In this document: positions 49,537 through 58,344 of the stretch, in pieces
How positions within the stretch are numbered: the stretch's first letter is position 1
Layout: every line of letters starts with the position of its first letter
Source: Caulobacterales bacterium 32-69-10
GTDB taxonomy: Bacteria > Pseudomonadota > Alphaproteobacteria > Caulobacterales > Caulobacteraceae
Length of the DNA stretch: 64,000 nt
NCBI GenBank assembly: GCA_002280485.1
Contig: NCED01000002.1
Span: 1-64,000 of the forward strand
Direction: 5' to 3'
Translations under genes and position numbers: made by a program
The notes under the pieces: model-generated
What the model was told of the DNA's origin: nothing
The model's input: only the letters and a program-made list of their open reading frames with translations
Databases searched by the model: none

Positions 49537-52455
49537 TTGGCCGACGGCCCCTCGCCAGCACAGCTTTCTCGCGTTCTCCGCTATCACCTGAACGAGCTGG
49601 GCGCGCTCAATGCGCACCATGACTTCGAGCATCTGACGCGACACGTCGCGCGAGCTCGGCTCTATTCGAACATCCTGCCCGCGACCGGCCCCGTCAGTGC
49701 GGGCGGTGATGGAGGCCGGGATTTCGAGTCGTTCAGGACGAACCTGCCGCTTCCCTTGACCGCGAACTCGCCGTTCGTCGCACAGGCCTCCGGAGCCCGC
49801 GAGGTCGTGTTCGCCTGCAGTCTCGAGAAGCGGATCGAACCGAAGATCAAGAAGGATGTGAAGTCCATCGTCGCGGGCGGGGCCGTCGATGAGATCGTCT
49901 ACTTCTGCGAGGCGGATTTCCCGATCGGTCGGCGCCGCAGATTGCAGAAGTGGGCGAGAGACGAGCACAACATCGAGCTCAGGATTTTCGATGGCCAGGC
50001 GATCGCCGAATGGCTGGCAGATCGCGATCTGTTCTGGATCGCCCAGCAGTACCTTTCGCTGCCGGCCGAGATCGGCCCCGCAGGTCCTGCGAGTGGCGAC
50101 GGGTACGATGATCGTCTTGCCCGTTGGCGAGACCGCGAACCGCTGGTGATAAGCCAGGCCGACTTCACGGACATAAAGCGCGGTGTGCGGCGAGCGACCT
50201 TCGACATCGAAGCACGTCACGATCTCCGCTTCTGGATTTCGAAGATGGAGGTCTTCGCGGCGCACGAGGCGGCACCGCGTGGTCTCGCCCGGAACGCGGC
50301 CTATGAGATCGCGGTCGCGTCCCTTCGAGGGTTCGGGGATCTGAACCCCCAGGCGCACAGGCTCCGCGACTACTACTCCGACGTCGGGGAATGGACCGGG
50401 CAGGCTGACCTGCAGAACGCAGCCACCTTGCTCGTCTATGCGCACGGCGGCTTGCTCCACTCGACCTATCACGGCTCATTGGACGAGCTCGTTGAGTGGC
50501 GAAACACCCTTCTCGACGTGATCGATCGCGAGATCGAGACCGCGCCCGGCCCGGTGCGTCGCACCGGGCTGCTTCGCGTTCGCGGGCACATCAGCGGACT
50601 CCCGAGCGCTCCGGACGCGCCAAGCGATCCAAACGCATCTCGTTTGGACTGGGGACGGATGCTCGATGAAGCCAAATCTACGCCACTCTTCCCGATCGAA
50701 GACTTCTCGGATTTCCTGACCAAGGTGATCGCGATCGCGGGCGAGGATGCGGAGCTGCTCGCCTTGGCGGAACGCGCCGACGAACTGATCGCTGAACGGG
50801 CTGGCGGCGCGGTGGCAGGTGAAAAGGCCCTCAAAAGGGCGCTCGCGCTTCTGGACAATGATCATCCACTGACGGCGATCCGCGAGCTCCACAAGGCCAA
50901 GGCGAAGTGGTTTTCTGGGGACCGCATCGAGGGCGCCGTCCGCGTCATGCTCCTGCTCGCAGGCTGCTACCGGGATTTGGGGCTGACCTATGCAGCCAAG
51001 AACTACGCGCTCGCGGCGGCCTTCATTGCCGAGTACCACCCCGAGGACGCGCTCGGCCCGCTTCTGCCCACCGCGCGCTTGTCCGTGGCGGACTTCGAGG
51101 ACAACGCAGGCTGCGCGGTTGGTTTCATTCAAGCGATGGCGGCGATGCTGCGCGCTCATGTCCAGCATCAAGCGGACCCTCTCGACCTTGAGAAGCACTC
51201 GGACCTCAACGTCAACATCGGGCAACTGACGACGTGGCGAGGGGCTCTTCTCAGGCTCGCCCCCGAGGCGCTGCCTACCTTTGACAGACTGTACGCCGAC
51301 TGGCCGCCTGTGCTCTGGGATCCAATCCGGTCCGCCTCGGAGTCGGCGGACGGCTTCTGGATTCAGGATAACCCGGATGAACTGTGGGAGCGTCTCCAGG
51401 AGGCTTTCCTTGATCGTCCGTTCAGTGATTTTGGCCCCAAGCGAACCGTTCGCTGGCGCGCGATGGATATCGATTGGACGTGCGTGTTCGAGAACCGCTA
51501 CGCCGTCGTGCCCGAGGCCGAACAGGTTATAGCCAGCCTCCAGCTTTTCGCCGTCATCCTGCTCCGGGTCGATCTGGTGACCCTTCCGGGTGAAGTGCAT
51601 ATCGATGTCCGGGTGGATCCGACACACGCGGAGCCTGCGTTCGAGGAAGTCGAACCCAGCACGCCGACCACAATACGCACCTTCAGTCTCACCCTTCCGT
51701 CTGGAGGCCCGCCAGACCCATGGCCGATGATTCAACGGGTCCTCGCTCCGATCCTCGGAGCCCTGTCGCTGTTGCCGCCGAAGGAAGCGGCCGAAGCACT
51801 GAGCGACCAGGTGGAAGCGCTCGCCGGCGAGCTCTTCACCGCTCGCCCTTACCCGGAACTCTACCGAGACCTGATCTCTGAGGAGGCGTTCGGCGAGGCG
51901 ATCCGCCAGGCGTTGCCGACCATCGAGCCCGAACGCGTCTTTGAGCTTAGAAAGATCGAGGCGCTGTCGGGGCCGACGGGGCCCGGGCCAGGATATGATG
52001 CGGATGAAGCCGCACTGTCGATTGAGCAGCGATACAATCGCTCGTTCGCCTATCTCCGCCACACCCTCCCAGTAATTCTAGCGGATCCGGATGTGCGCGC
52101 CCGCCTCGCGGCGATGCGCGACGAGGGACTCAAGGACTGGGAAATCCTGAGCATCCTGGCGAATATCGCCTTGAACGCCCGCTTTTCGTTCGATGTGGCG
52201 GGAAGACCGTCGCGCGAGGTGATGGAGAAGGCGAAAGCCGAATTGAACAGGCCTGAAGAACCGGATGAAGCGCTGTCCGCCGAGGCCTTTTCGGACGAGG
52301 CCATCAGAGTGAACAGGCTGATGTTCATCGGCGCCCACGTCGGTTCGTGGGGCTTGCAGGGCGGACGAATGAGAGATCCGGACGCGCTGGAAGCGCTGTT
52401 GATCCGGCGTTATGGCCTGCGGCGAGACGACGTCGATCACGAGCCCCTGTTCTGA
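49537..52455 (+). CDS. Large protein with Mrr-like nuclease domain, first gene of a putative defence cluster
   Basis: TTG 49537 is the only start seen; no strong Shine-Dalgarno. In the 972-residue protein, residues 29-110 look like a PD-(D/E)xK nuclease: FEHLTRHVARARL, GPVSAGGDGGRDFESF with D62, and VVFACSLEKRI with E97/K98, followed by KIKKDVKSI. Then come long helical and repeat-like regions (residues 400-900) without P-loop or recognised domains. No membrane helices. It begins 83 bases after dnaE2 and precedes NTase-HEPN and DUF4209-like genes with short gaps, so a joint function is likely. Best guess: effector or sensor nuclease. Family unknown to me. Confidence 0.6.
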   Translation: MADGPSPAQLSRVLRYHLNELGALNAHHDFEHLTRHVARARLYSNILPATGPVSAGGDGGRDFESFRTNLPLPLTANSPFVAQASGAREVVFACSLEKRIEPKIKKDVKSIVAGGAVDEIVYFCEADFPIGRRRRLQKWARDEHNIELRIFDGQAIAEWLADRDLFWIAQQYLSLPAEIGPAGPASGDGYDDRLARWRDREPLVISQADFTDIKRGVRRATFDIEARHDLRFWISKMEVFAAHEAAPRGLARNAAYEIAVASLRGFGDLNPQAHRLRDYYSDVGEWTGQADLQNAATLLVYAHGGLLHSTYHGSLDELVEWRNTLLDVIDREIETAPGPVRRTGLLRVRGHISGLPSAPDAPSDPNASRLDWGRMLDEAKSTPLFPIEDFSDFLTKVIAIAGEDAELLALAERADELIAERAGGAVAGEKALKRALALLDNDHPLTAIRELHKAKAKWFSGDRIEGAVRVMLLLAGCYRDLGLTYAAKNYALAAAFIAEYHPEDALGPLLPTARLSVADFEDNAGCAVGFIQAMAAMLRAHVQHQADPLDLEKHSDLNVNIGQLTTWRGALLRLAPEALPTFDRLYADWPPVLWDPIRSASESADGFWIQDNPDELWERLQEAFLDRPFSDFGPKRTVRWRAMDIDWTCVFENRYAVVPEAEQVIASLQLFAVILLRVDLVTLPGEVHIDVRVDPTHAEPAFEEVEPSTPTTIRTFSLTLPSGGPPDPWPMIQRVLAPILGALSLLPPKEAAEALSDQVEALAGELFTARPYPELYRDLISEEAFGEAIRQALPTIEPERVFELRKIEALSGPTGPGPGYDADEAALSIEQRYNRSFAYLRHTLPVILADPDVRARLAAMRDEGLKDWEILSILANIALNARFSFDVAGRPSREVMEKAKAELNRPEEPDEALSAEAFSDEAIRVNRLMFIGAHVGSWGLQGGRMRDPDALEALLIRRYGLRRDDVDHEPLF

Positions 52456-52531
52456 TGCCCGATCGCCGCTGCGACAGGGATGCGATGTTTTCGACCTTGC
52501 TTCGAGGCCGGGCATTTCCGAGACTCACCCC

Positions 52532-53449
52532 ATGAAACGCCCTCTCCGCAAACTGTCGCCGACCAAGCAGCGTGAGCTGGAACGGTACGTCGACATCATC
52601 GAGGAGGGGTTCGCCAAGGCAATCTCGACGCGACGGGCCGACCGACTAAAGAACGGTCGCATCCTGAAGATCATCCTCTACGGGAGCTACGCACGAGGCG
52701 ACTGGGTCCACGATCCTATCAGCCGTTACTTCTCGGATTTCGATCTGCTGGTCATCGTCGATCACGAGGACCTCACGGACATCGAGTTCTGGGAGAAGGT
52801 CAACGAGGAGCTGATGGAGCAGTGGACGCTCGGCGCCATGCGCACCTCCACCGAGCTCATCGTTCACAGCCTCGACGACGTGAACTTCAAGCTGGAGCAC
52901 GGCCGTCCGTTCTTCATCGACATCGTCCGCGAGGGCATCGTCCTGAAGGATACGCCCGGCGTGAAGCTGTCGGACCCGCAGCCTCTTCCGCCAGCGACCG
53001 CACTGGAAGAGACGATGGAGTACGTCGAGGAGTGGAAAGCAGCTTCGAACGGCTTCACGAAAATCGCGCGGTTCTGCATCGACGATCACGAGCTAAAGCT
53101 CGCAGCGTTCAATCTGCATCAAGCGACCGAGTCCCTCTATCAGGGCTTGCTGCTCGTCCTGACGCTCTATGCGCCTCGCAGCCACAACCTCGTCCATCTC
53201 CGGAAGATCACGGAGCCGCTGGAACCGCGCCTTCGCGAAGTGTGGCCGCAGGAGACCAAGTTCCAGAAGCGCTGCTTCGAACTGTTGCGCGCGGCCTACG
53301 TGAAGGCTCGCTACTCGCGCCACTACCGCATCACGGAGGAGGAGCTCGCGTATCTCGGAGAGCGCATCGAGTTGCTCCGCCAGATTGTGGCCGAAGCCTC
53401 CGATCGCCGGCTCGCTGAGCTGCGGGCTGAGGGTTCGACCGAGACCTAG
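52532..53449 (+). CDS. Nucleotidyltransferase-HEPN fusion protein
   Basis: The 305-residue protein starts MKRPLRKLSPTKQRELERY. It has an MNT-type nucleotidyltransferase domain (LYGSYARGDW at 49-58; SDFDLLVIVD with D69 and D71 at 68-77) with the active-site GS and DxD motifs intact. A C-terminal HEPN-like domain follows (TKIARFCIDDHELKLAAFN; YVKARYSRHYRITEEEL, Rx3-4H). Fusion of antitoxin-like MNT and toxin-like HEPN is known in minimal MNT-HEPN systems, where the MNT AMPylates HEPN. The clear active sites suggest self-regulation. It follows the nuclease gene by 76 bases and precedes the next by 17. Confidence 0.7.
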   Translation: MKRPLRKLSPTKQRELERYVDIIEEGFAKAISTRRADRLKNGRILKIILYGSYARGDWVHDPISRYFSDFDLLVIVDHEDLTDIEFWEKVNEELMEQWTLGAMRTSTELIVHSLDDVNFKLEHGRPFFIDIVREGIVLKDTPGVKLSDPQPLPPATALEETMEYVEEWKAASNGFTKIARFCIDDHELKLAAFNLHQATESLYQGLLLVLTLYAPRSHNLVHLRKITEPLEPRLREVWPQETKFQKRCFELLRAAYVKARYSRHYRITEEELAYLGERIELLRQIVAEASDRRLAELRAEGSTET

Positions 53450-53466
53450 AGCCGCCGTCCACGACG

Positions 53467-55314
53467 ATGTCCACGACCTCTTCCGAAGGCTTGACCTGGC
53501 CGCCGCCGACCACGGCGATCATCGGCTTCGATGTCGAAGCGATAAACGCCGAAACGGCGGACCATTCGCACGTCGATGCGGGCGTGTTCGAGCAACGCTT
53601 CATGGTGCTCGCGCGAGCGAGCGAGGGACAACTGGCCTCCGGGTGGTACTGGCTGTCCGGCGCCGTCGGACTCCTGCTCCGCCCCGCTGACCAAGGGTCG
53701 CCGTGGGGCCCGCGATATGTGGGCGAGGGCTGGCGGATGCCCGCGATCGAGGATTTCCTCCCTCAGGCCGGGGTTTTCGAAACCCTGGCGGCTCAACTCG
53801 ATCACCCCGGGCTGAAGGCGCGACTGGCCGACATAGCCTGGACCAATGAACGCCATCGCGGTGCAGCGGGACGCTGTGCGATCGACGGCTATGTGGATAG
53901 CCTGGATCGGTTGCTCGATGGGCGCGCCAGACCGCGATACGGCGAAGCCGAGGGCGCGTCGTTTGAAGCGCTAGGGTTCGCCCAACGCGCCCTGCAGCTG
54001 GCGCTCAGGCTGACCGGCAAGAAGAAAACCGACCCGGCCGCGCGTGACGCCTTTTTGCGCCTCTATGGTAGAGCGGTGACCGACCGCGCGGTCACGGTCT
54101 TCGGTTCGGCGGCGGCACTTGCGCGCTACTACGATCTGGTCCCGGCCCTCGACGTCGCCGCCGACCTCGAGGCCGTCGCTCGCGACGCGCCGGATCGGTT
54201 CGATCCCTTGGCGTCCGCGCAGTTGCTGGGACACGCCGCGCACCTTCATTTGCAAGCCCGCGACGAGGACGCCAGCAGGCGGTGTCAGGTCGAGAGGGTC
54301 AGCACAATCCTGAAGATGGTGGACCAGGTCAGCACCTCCGGCGCCAAGGCGCATTGGGTGCAGTCCGCCCTGCACGCCCTGCGCGGCATAAGGGGACAGG
54401 ATGAGTGGCGCCGTTCGCTCCGGCGGGACTTGCGTGATCTTCAGGAAGACGCCCTGTCCGAGTTCGTCATGATGACCGTTCCGCTCGACCTCGGCGAAGA
54501 GCGACGGGAGGCGTTCGAGACCTTCGCGCAGCTGGATCTCCCGGCGGCGTTGAAGGCCTTGGCCTGCATCGGACGGTCCCAGCCCGTCGAAACGCTTCGC
54601 GAGGACGCACTGGCCTCGCTCGATCAGTTCCCGCTCGGCGCCATGATGGGAACCCGGCACTCCGACGAAGACGGACGAACCGCCGCGAACACGCCATCCG
54701 GAGATCGGGAAGATCCCGACGAGGATTGGCTGAAGCAGAGGATCAACGAATCCGAGCGATTTCGTCGGCAGATCGTTGTGCAGGGGAGTTTCGACCCGGC
54801 CCGGCTGACCCTCTCCCAACGGCACAACATTCATGAACGGCATCTTGGGGCGATCGTGTCCCGCTCCCCGTTCGTGCGCTGGGAGCAGCAAGGTCTCATG
54901 GCGCTGGGCTTTACCCGCCTTCTGCAGGGTGACGATCAGTCAGCGGTCCATCTGCTCGTTCCGCAACTGGAGCCGTGCCTGCGCCATGTGCTCCGGGTTG
55001 CGGACCATGACCCGGTCGTCGATTTCGACGACATGACGGAGGAGAATGTGTCTCTGTCGGCGATGTTGGGCAGACTGCGCCCTCAGCTGGAAGCCATCCT
55101 GCCGCCGGCCACCGTTCTGGAGCTTGAGCTCTTGTTCGATTTCCGGGCGGGGTCGGCCCTGCGCCATGCGGTGGCCCATGGACGGATCGGCACCGGGGGA
55201 TGCCATACGACCGAGGCCGTTTACGCCTGCTGGCTGCTGTACCAGCTGACGTGCTGGCCGTTGCTGCGGACGTGGGATTCCATCACAGCACCGGCTATAA
55301 GAGAGCAATGTTAG
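53467..55314 (+). CDS. DUF4209-like HEPN protein, third gene of the cluster
   Basis: The 615-residue protein is all-helical. The C-terminal part has the DUF4209-like block FDFRAGSALRHAVAHGRIG with RHAVAH (Rx4H) as HEPN motif, then YACWLLYQLTCWPLL. The N-terminal 150 residues (TAIIGFDVEAINAETADHSH; GYVDSLDRLLDG) are unfamiliar. It contains a charged, probably disordered segment near residue 410. It sits 17 bases behind the NTase-HEPN gene. Together the three genes hold one nuclease fold and two HEPN folds. No antitoxin or ATPase is seen. Confidence 0.6.
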   Translation: MSTTSSEGLTWPPPTTAIIGFDVEAINAETADHSHVDAGVFEQRFMVLARASEGQLASGWYWLSGAVGLLLRPADQGSPWGPRYVGEGWRMPAIEDFLPQAGVFETLAAQLDHPGLKARLADIAWTNERHRGAAGRCAIDGYVDSLDRLLDGRARPRYGEAEGASFEALGFAQRALQLALRLTGKKKTDPAARDAFLRLYGRAVTDRAVTVFGSAAALARYYDLVPALDVAADLEAVARDAPDRFDPLASAQLLGHAAHLHLQARDEDASRRCQVERVSTILKMVDQVSTSGAKAHWVQSALHALRGIRGQDEWRRSLRRDLRDLQEDALSEFVMMTVPLDLGEERREAFETFAQLDLPAALKALACIGRSQPVETLREDALASLDQFPLGAMMGTRHSDEDGRTAANTPSGDREDPDEDWLKQRINESERFRRQIVVQGSFDPARLTLSQRHNIHERHLGAIVSRSPFVRWEQQGLMALGFTRLLQGDDQSAVHLLVPQLEPCLRHVLRVADHDPVVDFDDMTEENVSLSAMLGRLRPQLEAILPPATVLELELLFDFRAGSALRHAVAHGRIGTGGCHTTEAVYACWLLYQLTCWPLLRTWDSITAPAIREQC

Positions 55315-55370
55315 CCGACAGGCCCGCCCAACAGCGGCCCGCCCCGGTAGTCTTCGCATGAGGCCGCGCC

Positions 55371-55649
55371 ATGAGTGACAAACGGACTGATTTTCTCTGG
55401 ATCGTCCAGATGATCATGATCAAGCATCAGGAGCGTGTGACGGGTTGGTCCGGCGTGGCGGGCGACGCGGTTGCAGCGAGCCACCGCATTCCCGCAGAGA
55501 TGACGGCGAGGGACGCCGCCCTCGCCTTCTGCAGCGTCTTCGTCGAAGGCTTTAATGGCGAGACGCGCGCTGAGGTCCCAGCCTGGCTGAGCGCCCTCCG
55601 CGATCCGTCCCGCTCGGTTTATGAGGACCGAGGGCTCCGCTCGGTCTGA
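55371..55649 (+). CDS. Small unrecognised protein
   Basis: The 92-residue soluble protein (MSDKRTDFLWIVQMIMIKHQERV) has helical character and no recognised motif. It lies 56 bases after the DUF4209-like gene on the same strand, so it may belong to the same unit, but it does not overlap. Family unknown. Confidence 0.5.
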   Translation: MSDKRTDFLWIVQMIMIKHQERVTGWSGVAGDAVAASHRIPAEMTARDAALAFCSVFVEGFNGETRAEVPAWLSALRDPSRSVYEDRGLRSV

Positions 55650-55687
55650 CGCGCAAGTGCGAACGGGAGCGATCGAGGGTGACCCCG

Positions 55688-56353
55688 TCAGCCCAGCGCG
55701 CCGAGACTGACCACCACCCAGGCCGACCGATCCGCGCCGTGGCGGGCCGACAGTTCAACCCAGACCATCTCGCCAACGCCGACGCCTTGAAGAAGATCGA
55801 CCGGGGCCACGGCCGTGTAGCTTTCGATAGGGTCGAGATCATTCTTCTCGATGGTGATCTGCCGGGCGGCGCCGCGCGCAGGCAGGTCCAGGAGCTTGCG
55901 TCCAAGGTCGCCGAGATCCGCGTAGAGCTCCTTGATCCGGGTCGTGTCGACCTTCAGATCGCGCACGACGCCGATGAAGCTCTCGTGCTCACCCGGCATC
56001 GGGTCCATCGCCTTGACCCCGACAAGCTGGTGCGCCGGAGCGACGATGTGGGCGGGTGGCTCCGGCGTCGGTGCGCCCGTGCCGATGGCCACAAAGCCTT
56101 TGAGGGCCTCAAGAGGCTGTCCCTTTCCGGTCGAAGGATCGAGGCCGGCTTTCAGCCAGCCGCCCGCGCCCGCCATTGAAGCGCCGACGATCGCGGCGCT
56201 GCAGTCGTGTCGCGGCCACGGCGGCTGATTGGTTTCGAAGAAGACGCCGCTGCCGCAACTGCATTGATAGACGTAGATCGCCGAGGTGCAGTCCGGACAT
56301 CGCCACGGATAGATCCAGGACCGGCACTCCGATCGATGCAAAAAATGTCCCAT
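55688..56353 (-). CDS. Zinc-ribbon protein of unknown function
   Basis: ATG 56353 follows GGGAGG by 6 bases; the longer frame to 56473 is not supported. The 221-residue protein has an N-terminal zinc ribbon (HRSECRSWIYPWRCPDCTS; YQCSCGSGVFF) with CxxC and CxC pairs plus His. A C-terminal beta domain (RQITIEKNDLDPIESYTAVAPVD) ends with WVVVSLGALG. Probably cytoplasmic and possibly nucleic-acid binding. Nothing else can be assigned. Confidence 0.55.
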   Translation of the reverse strand: MGHFLHRSECRSWIYPWRCPDCTSAIYVYQCSCGSGVFFETNQPPWPRHDCSAAIVGASMAGAGGWLKAGLDPSTGKGQPLEALKGFVAIGTGAPTPEPPAHIVAPAHQLVGVKAMDPMPGEHESFIGVVRDLKVDTTRIKELYADLGDLGRKLLDLPARGAARQITIEKNDLDPIESYTAVAPVDLLQGVGVGEMVWVELSARHGADRSAWVVVSLGALG

Positions 56354-56502
56354 ACACGCCTCCCGACGCGCAGCTATCCGCATCTTCGGCGAGTCCACAA
56401 GCGGAGGTTGACGGCGCGATGCGCCACAGCCCCTCAAGGTAGTCGGCTTGCGGCGATCGTACCGAGCGGGCAACGTGGCGCTCCGCCTGACAAGGAGCGC
56501 TC

Positions 56503-56817
56503 ATGCCGCCATCCATCCTGACCTTCATTGCCTTCTATCTGAACGGGGCGATGGACTCCGGTCGCTACGACGACATCATGATCGATGAGGTCAAGGAGGA
56601 GATCAGGAACGGAACCGTCTTCGACTACCTGCGTCGTCGCCTCGGACGGGACATCGACCTGAGCCTGCTGGATTCGGCCCAGGAGGCGGAACTTCTCGGG
56701 GAGTGGCAGGACCTGCTCGACGCCGTGAACGAGCGCCGCAAATTCTGCGTGGAGCGCCGGGGCCTCACCCTGCTCGTCGCCTATCTGCTGGAAGGCGTGC
56801 AACGCCGGATGCCCTAA
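56503..56817 (+). CDS. Small unrecognised protein
   Basis: The 104-residue protein (MPPSILTFIAFYLNGAMDSG) follows GGAGCGCTC. It is helical, with YDDIMIDEVKEEIRNGTVFDYL and LLEGVQRRMP at the end. It has no catalytic motif. It is followed by a terminator-like hairpin at 56823-56845, suggesting a single-gene unit. Unknown family. Confidence 0.5.
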   Translation: MPPSILTFIAFYLNGAMDSGRYDDIMIDEVKEEIRNGTVFDYLRRRLGRDIDLSLLDSAQEAELLGEWQDLLDAVNERRKFCVERRGLTLLVAYLLEGVQRRMP

Positions 56818-56822
56818 GGCGA

Positions 56823-56845
56823 CGCCGGGCAAGCCTCGCCCGGCG
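56823..56845 (+). terminator. Hairpin after the small gene at 56503
   Basis: CGCCGGGC (56823-56830) and GCCCGGCG (56838-56845) form an 8-bp stem with an AAGCCTC loop right behind the stop at 56817. Plausible intrinsic terminator without a strong U-tract. Confidence 0.45.
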
Positions 56846-57105
56846 CAGCCTCCCCGAGGTGCATGACCAGGCTGCCCGGGGGAAAAGCGCCATCGACGAA
56901 CGCAGGGCGATCAGGATGCCAGTCGGCCCGGTCGTGCCACTCCTTGCGCATCCTGCGACTCACGGCATCTTGTGAGTCGGGTTAGGCGCCTGTGACCTGT
57001 CGCCGGGTCAAACGTCTCGTGGCTTGCAATCCCTTCCTCGGCCCCACGTTTTCCTCGTGTGCCGCAGCGTAATCGGCGACCTGCGCACCCACAGAGGCAA
57101 ACGCC

Positions 57106-57906
57106 ATGGTCGAACTCGACATCACTCTGAACCCTGTCACCCTCGAGCGCCTCAAGGCCGGACTTCGACAGACCGCTCCCGAAATCAAATCCTCCCACCG
57201 CGTCGAAGCGCTGGCGCGTGGACTGGGCTTCCACTCCAACGCCGAATTGCGCGCTCGCATCGACGCGGGCGGTTCTCGACGGATCGATCCTGAGCCGTTC
57301 GGCCGCTACCTGACCGAACGTGACTTCGATGCGCCGGCATCGATGCTGCTGCGCGCCGCAGCACATGCGATCACGCTCACGGCGATGGACCGCGACGATC
57401 GTCTCCATAAATGGGGATGGGGTTTCGGGCGGCCCGAACGCCGAAGCGATGGTCGCTGGGAGACGCCCTACGAGCACTATGACCGGGTCCAGGCGTATCG
57501 GGAGGAGCTGAAGGAGATCGCAGTCGCCGACCATGTGCTGCGCGCACTCGCCATGCTGGCGTCGGTGCCCGCGACGAAGACCATCCGCCCCGACACCGAC
57601 AGCTATCGCCTGAAGCACATCGCGGAGAACTTCGCCTGCACCTTCCCCGACGGCGCGCCCTTGGGCCCGGACTATGTCGCGAACGGCCCTCTGATCGTGG
57701 CGGCCGTCCATCTTGGTTTCCGATACCGGACGGCGTACGACCGGGACGGAAACGAGTGGCCGAACGTCACCTTCAACATGTCGCAGTCACACCTGCTTGA
57801 GCTGGACATCGCCTGTCGGCCCAACGGCGCACGGGCACAGGACCGGCGCCGCAAACAGGAGGCGCGGAAGTACAGTTCGTTGTGGCCGCGGATCAGAGCG
57901 GCCTAG
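57106..57906 (+). CDS. Conserved-looking mobile-element protein of unknown function
   Basis: The 266-residue protein starts MVELDITLNPVTLERLKAG, with an N-terminal region containing SHRVEALARGLGFHSNAELRA. A C-terminal block reads YRLKHIAENFACTFPDGAPLG and YVANGPLIVAAVHLGFRYR, a pattern I associate with proteins of integrated elements and phages, but no function is known. It is soluble. Its end overlaps the minus-strand gene at 57893 by 14 bases. Confidence 0.55.
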   Translation: MVELDITLNPVTLERLKAGLRQTAPEIKSSHRVEALARGLGFHSNAELRARIDAGGSRRIDPEPFGRYLTERDFDAPASMLLRAAAHAITLTAMDRDDRLHKWGWGFGRPERRSDGRWETPYEHYDRVQAYREELKEIAVADHVLRALAMLASVPATKTIRPDTDSYRLKHIAENFACTFPDGAPLGPDYVANGPLIVAAVHLGFRYRTAYDRDGNEWPNVTFNMSQSHLLELDIACRPNGARAQDRRRKQEARKYSSLWPRIRAA

Positions 57907-58126
57907 CTCTCGCGACGGCGCCCTGACGCTGGTGGGACGGTTTCTCGCGAGGGTTCTCAGGATCGGGTTCAGGCGCGTCGTCCAGCGCCTTCCACATCGC
58001 CTTGACCGTGTCGGACTGGCCCGTGGTCGTATCCTCGCGGGCCTGTTCGACGGCGTCGCGCTCGTCGTCGCTCAGCGCACGCTTCAGCCGCCGTTCCTGA
58101 TGCGCGATGAATTTGCTCGGCTTCAT
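57893..58126 (-). CDS. Small charged protein, unrecognised
   Basis: The 77-residue protein (MKPSKFIAHQERRLKRAL) is charged and helical with an acidic middle (DDAPEPDPENPREK). It ends within the last codons of the convergent gene at 57106. No domain recognised; it may be a small regulator of the element. Moderate support because length and GC are close to chance. Confidence 0.4.
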   Translation of the reverse strand: MKPSKFIAHQERRLKRALSDDERDAVEQAREDTTTGQSDTVKAMWKALDDAPEPDPENPREKPSHQRQGAVARARPL

Positions 58127-58290
58127 GCGCGGATCACACCTTGACCGGGGGCCGTGGGCGACCCGACCCGGAGCCGTTCGGTTCGGAAAAGGTCGCCCGG
58201 GTTCCGGTCCATCGGTCCGTCCCCCCGACCATTGGACTTACAGCGTTATGCCGAAGCGGAACACCACGCTTCGCCGCCTTGCCCGGAGAC

Positions 58291-58321
58291 AAAAAGCCGC
58301 GCGCCCCAAAGGGCGCGCGGC
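58291..58321 (-). terminator. Rho-independent terminator of the parB-like gene
   Basis: GCCGCGCGCCC/GGGCGCGCGGC is a perfect 11-bp stem with a 4-base loop. On the minus strand it is followed by TTTTT (AAAAA at 58291-58295), and it starts 24 bases after the ParB-like stop at 58345. Confidence 0.85.
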
Positions 58322-58344
58322 GAGTTTTCGGCCCCTTACACCGT

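Noticed and set aside
56503..57906. A defence role for the 56503 and 57106 genes
   Set aside because: They lie near the nuclease-HEPN cluster, but a terminator hairpin and a 289-base gap separate them and no motif supports it.
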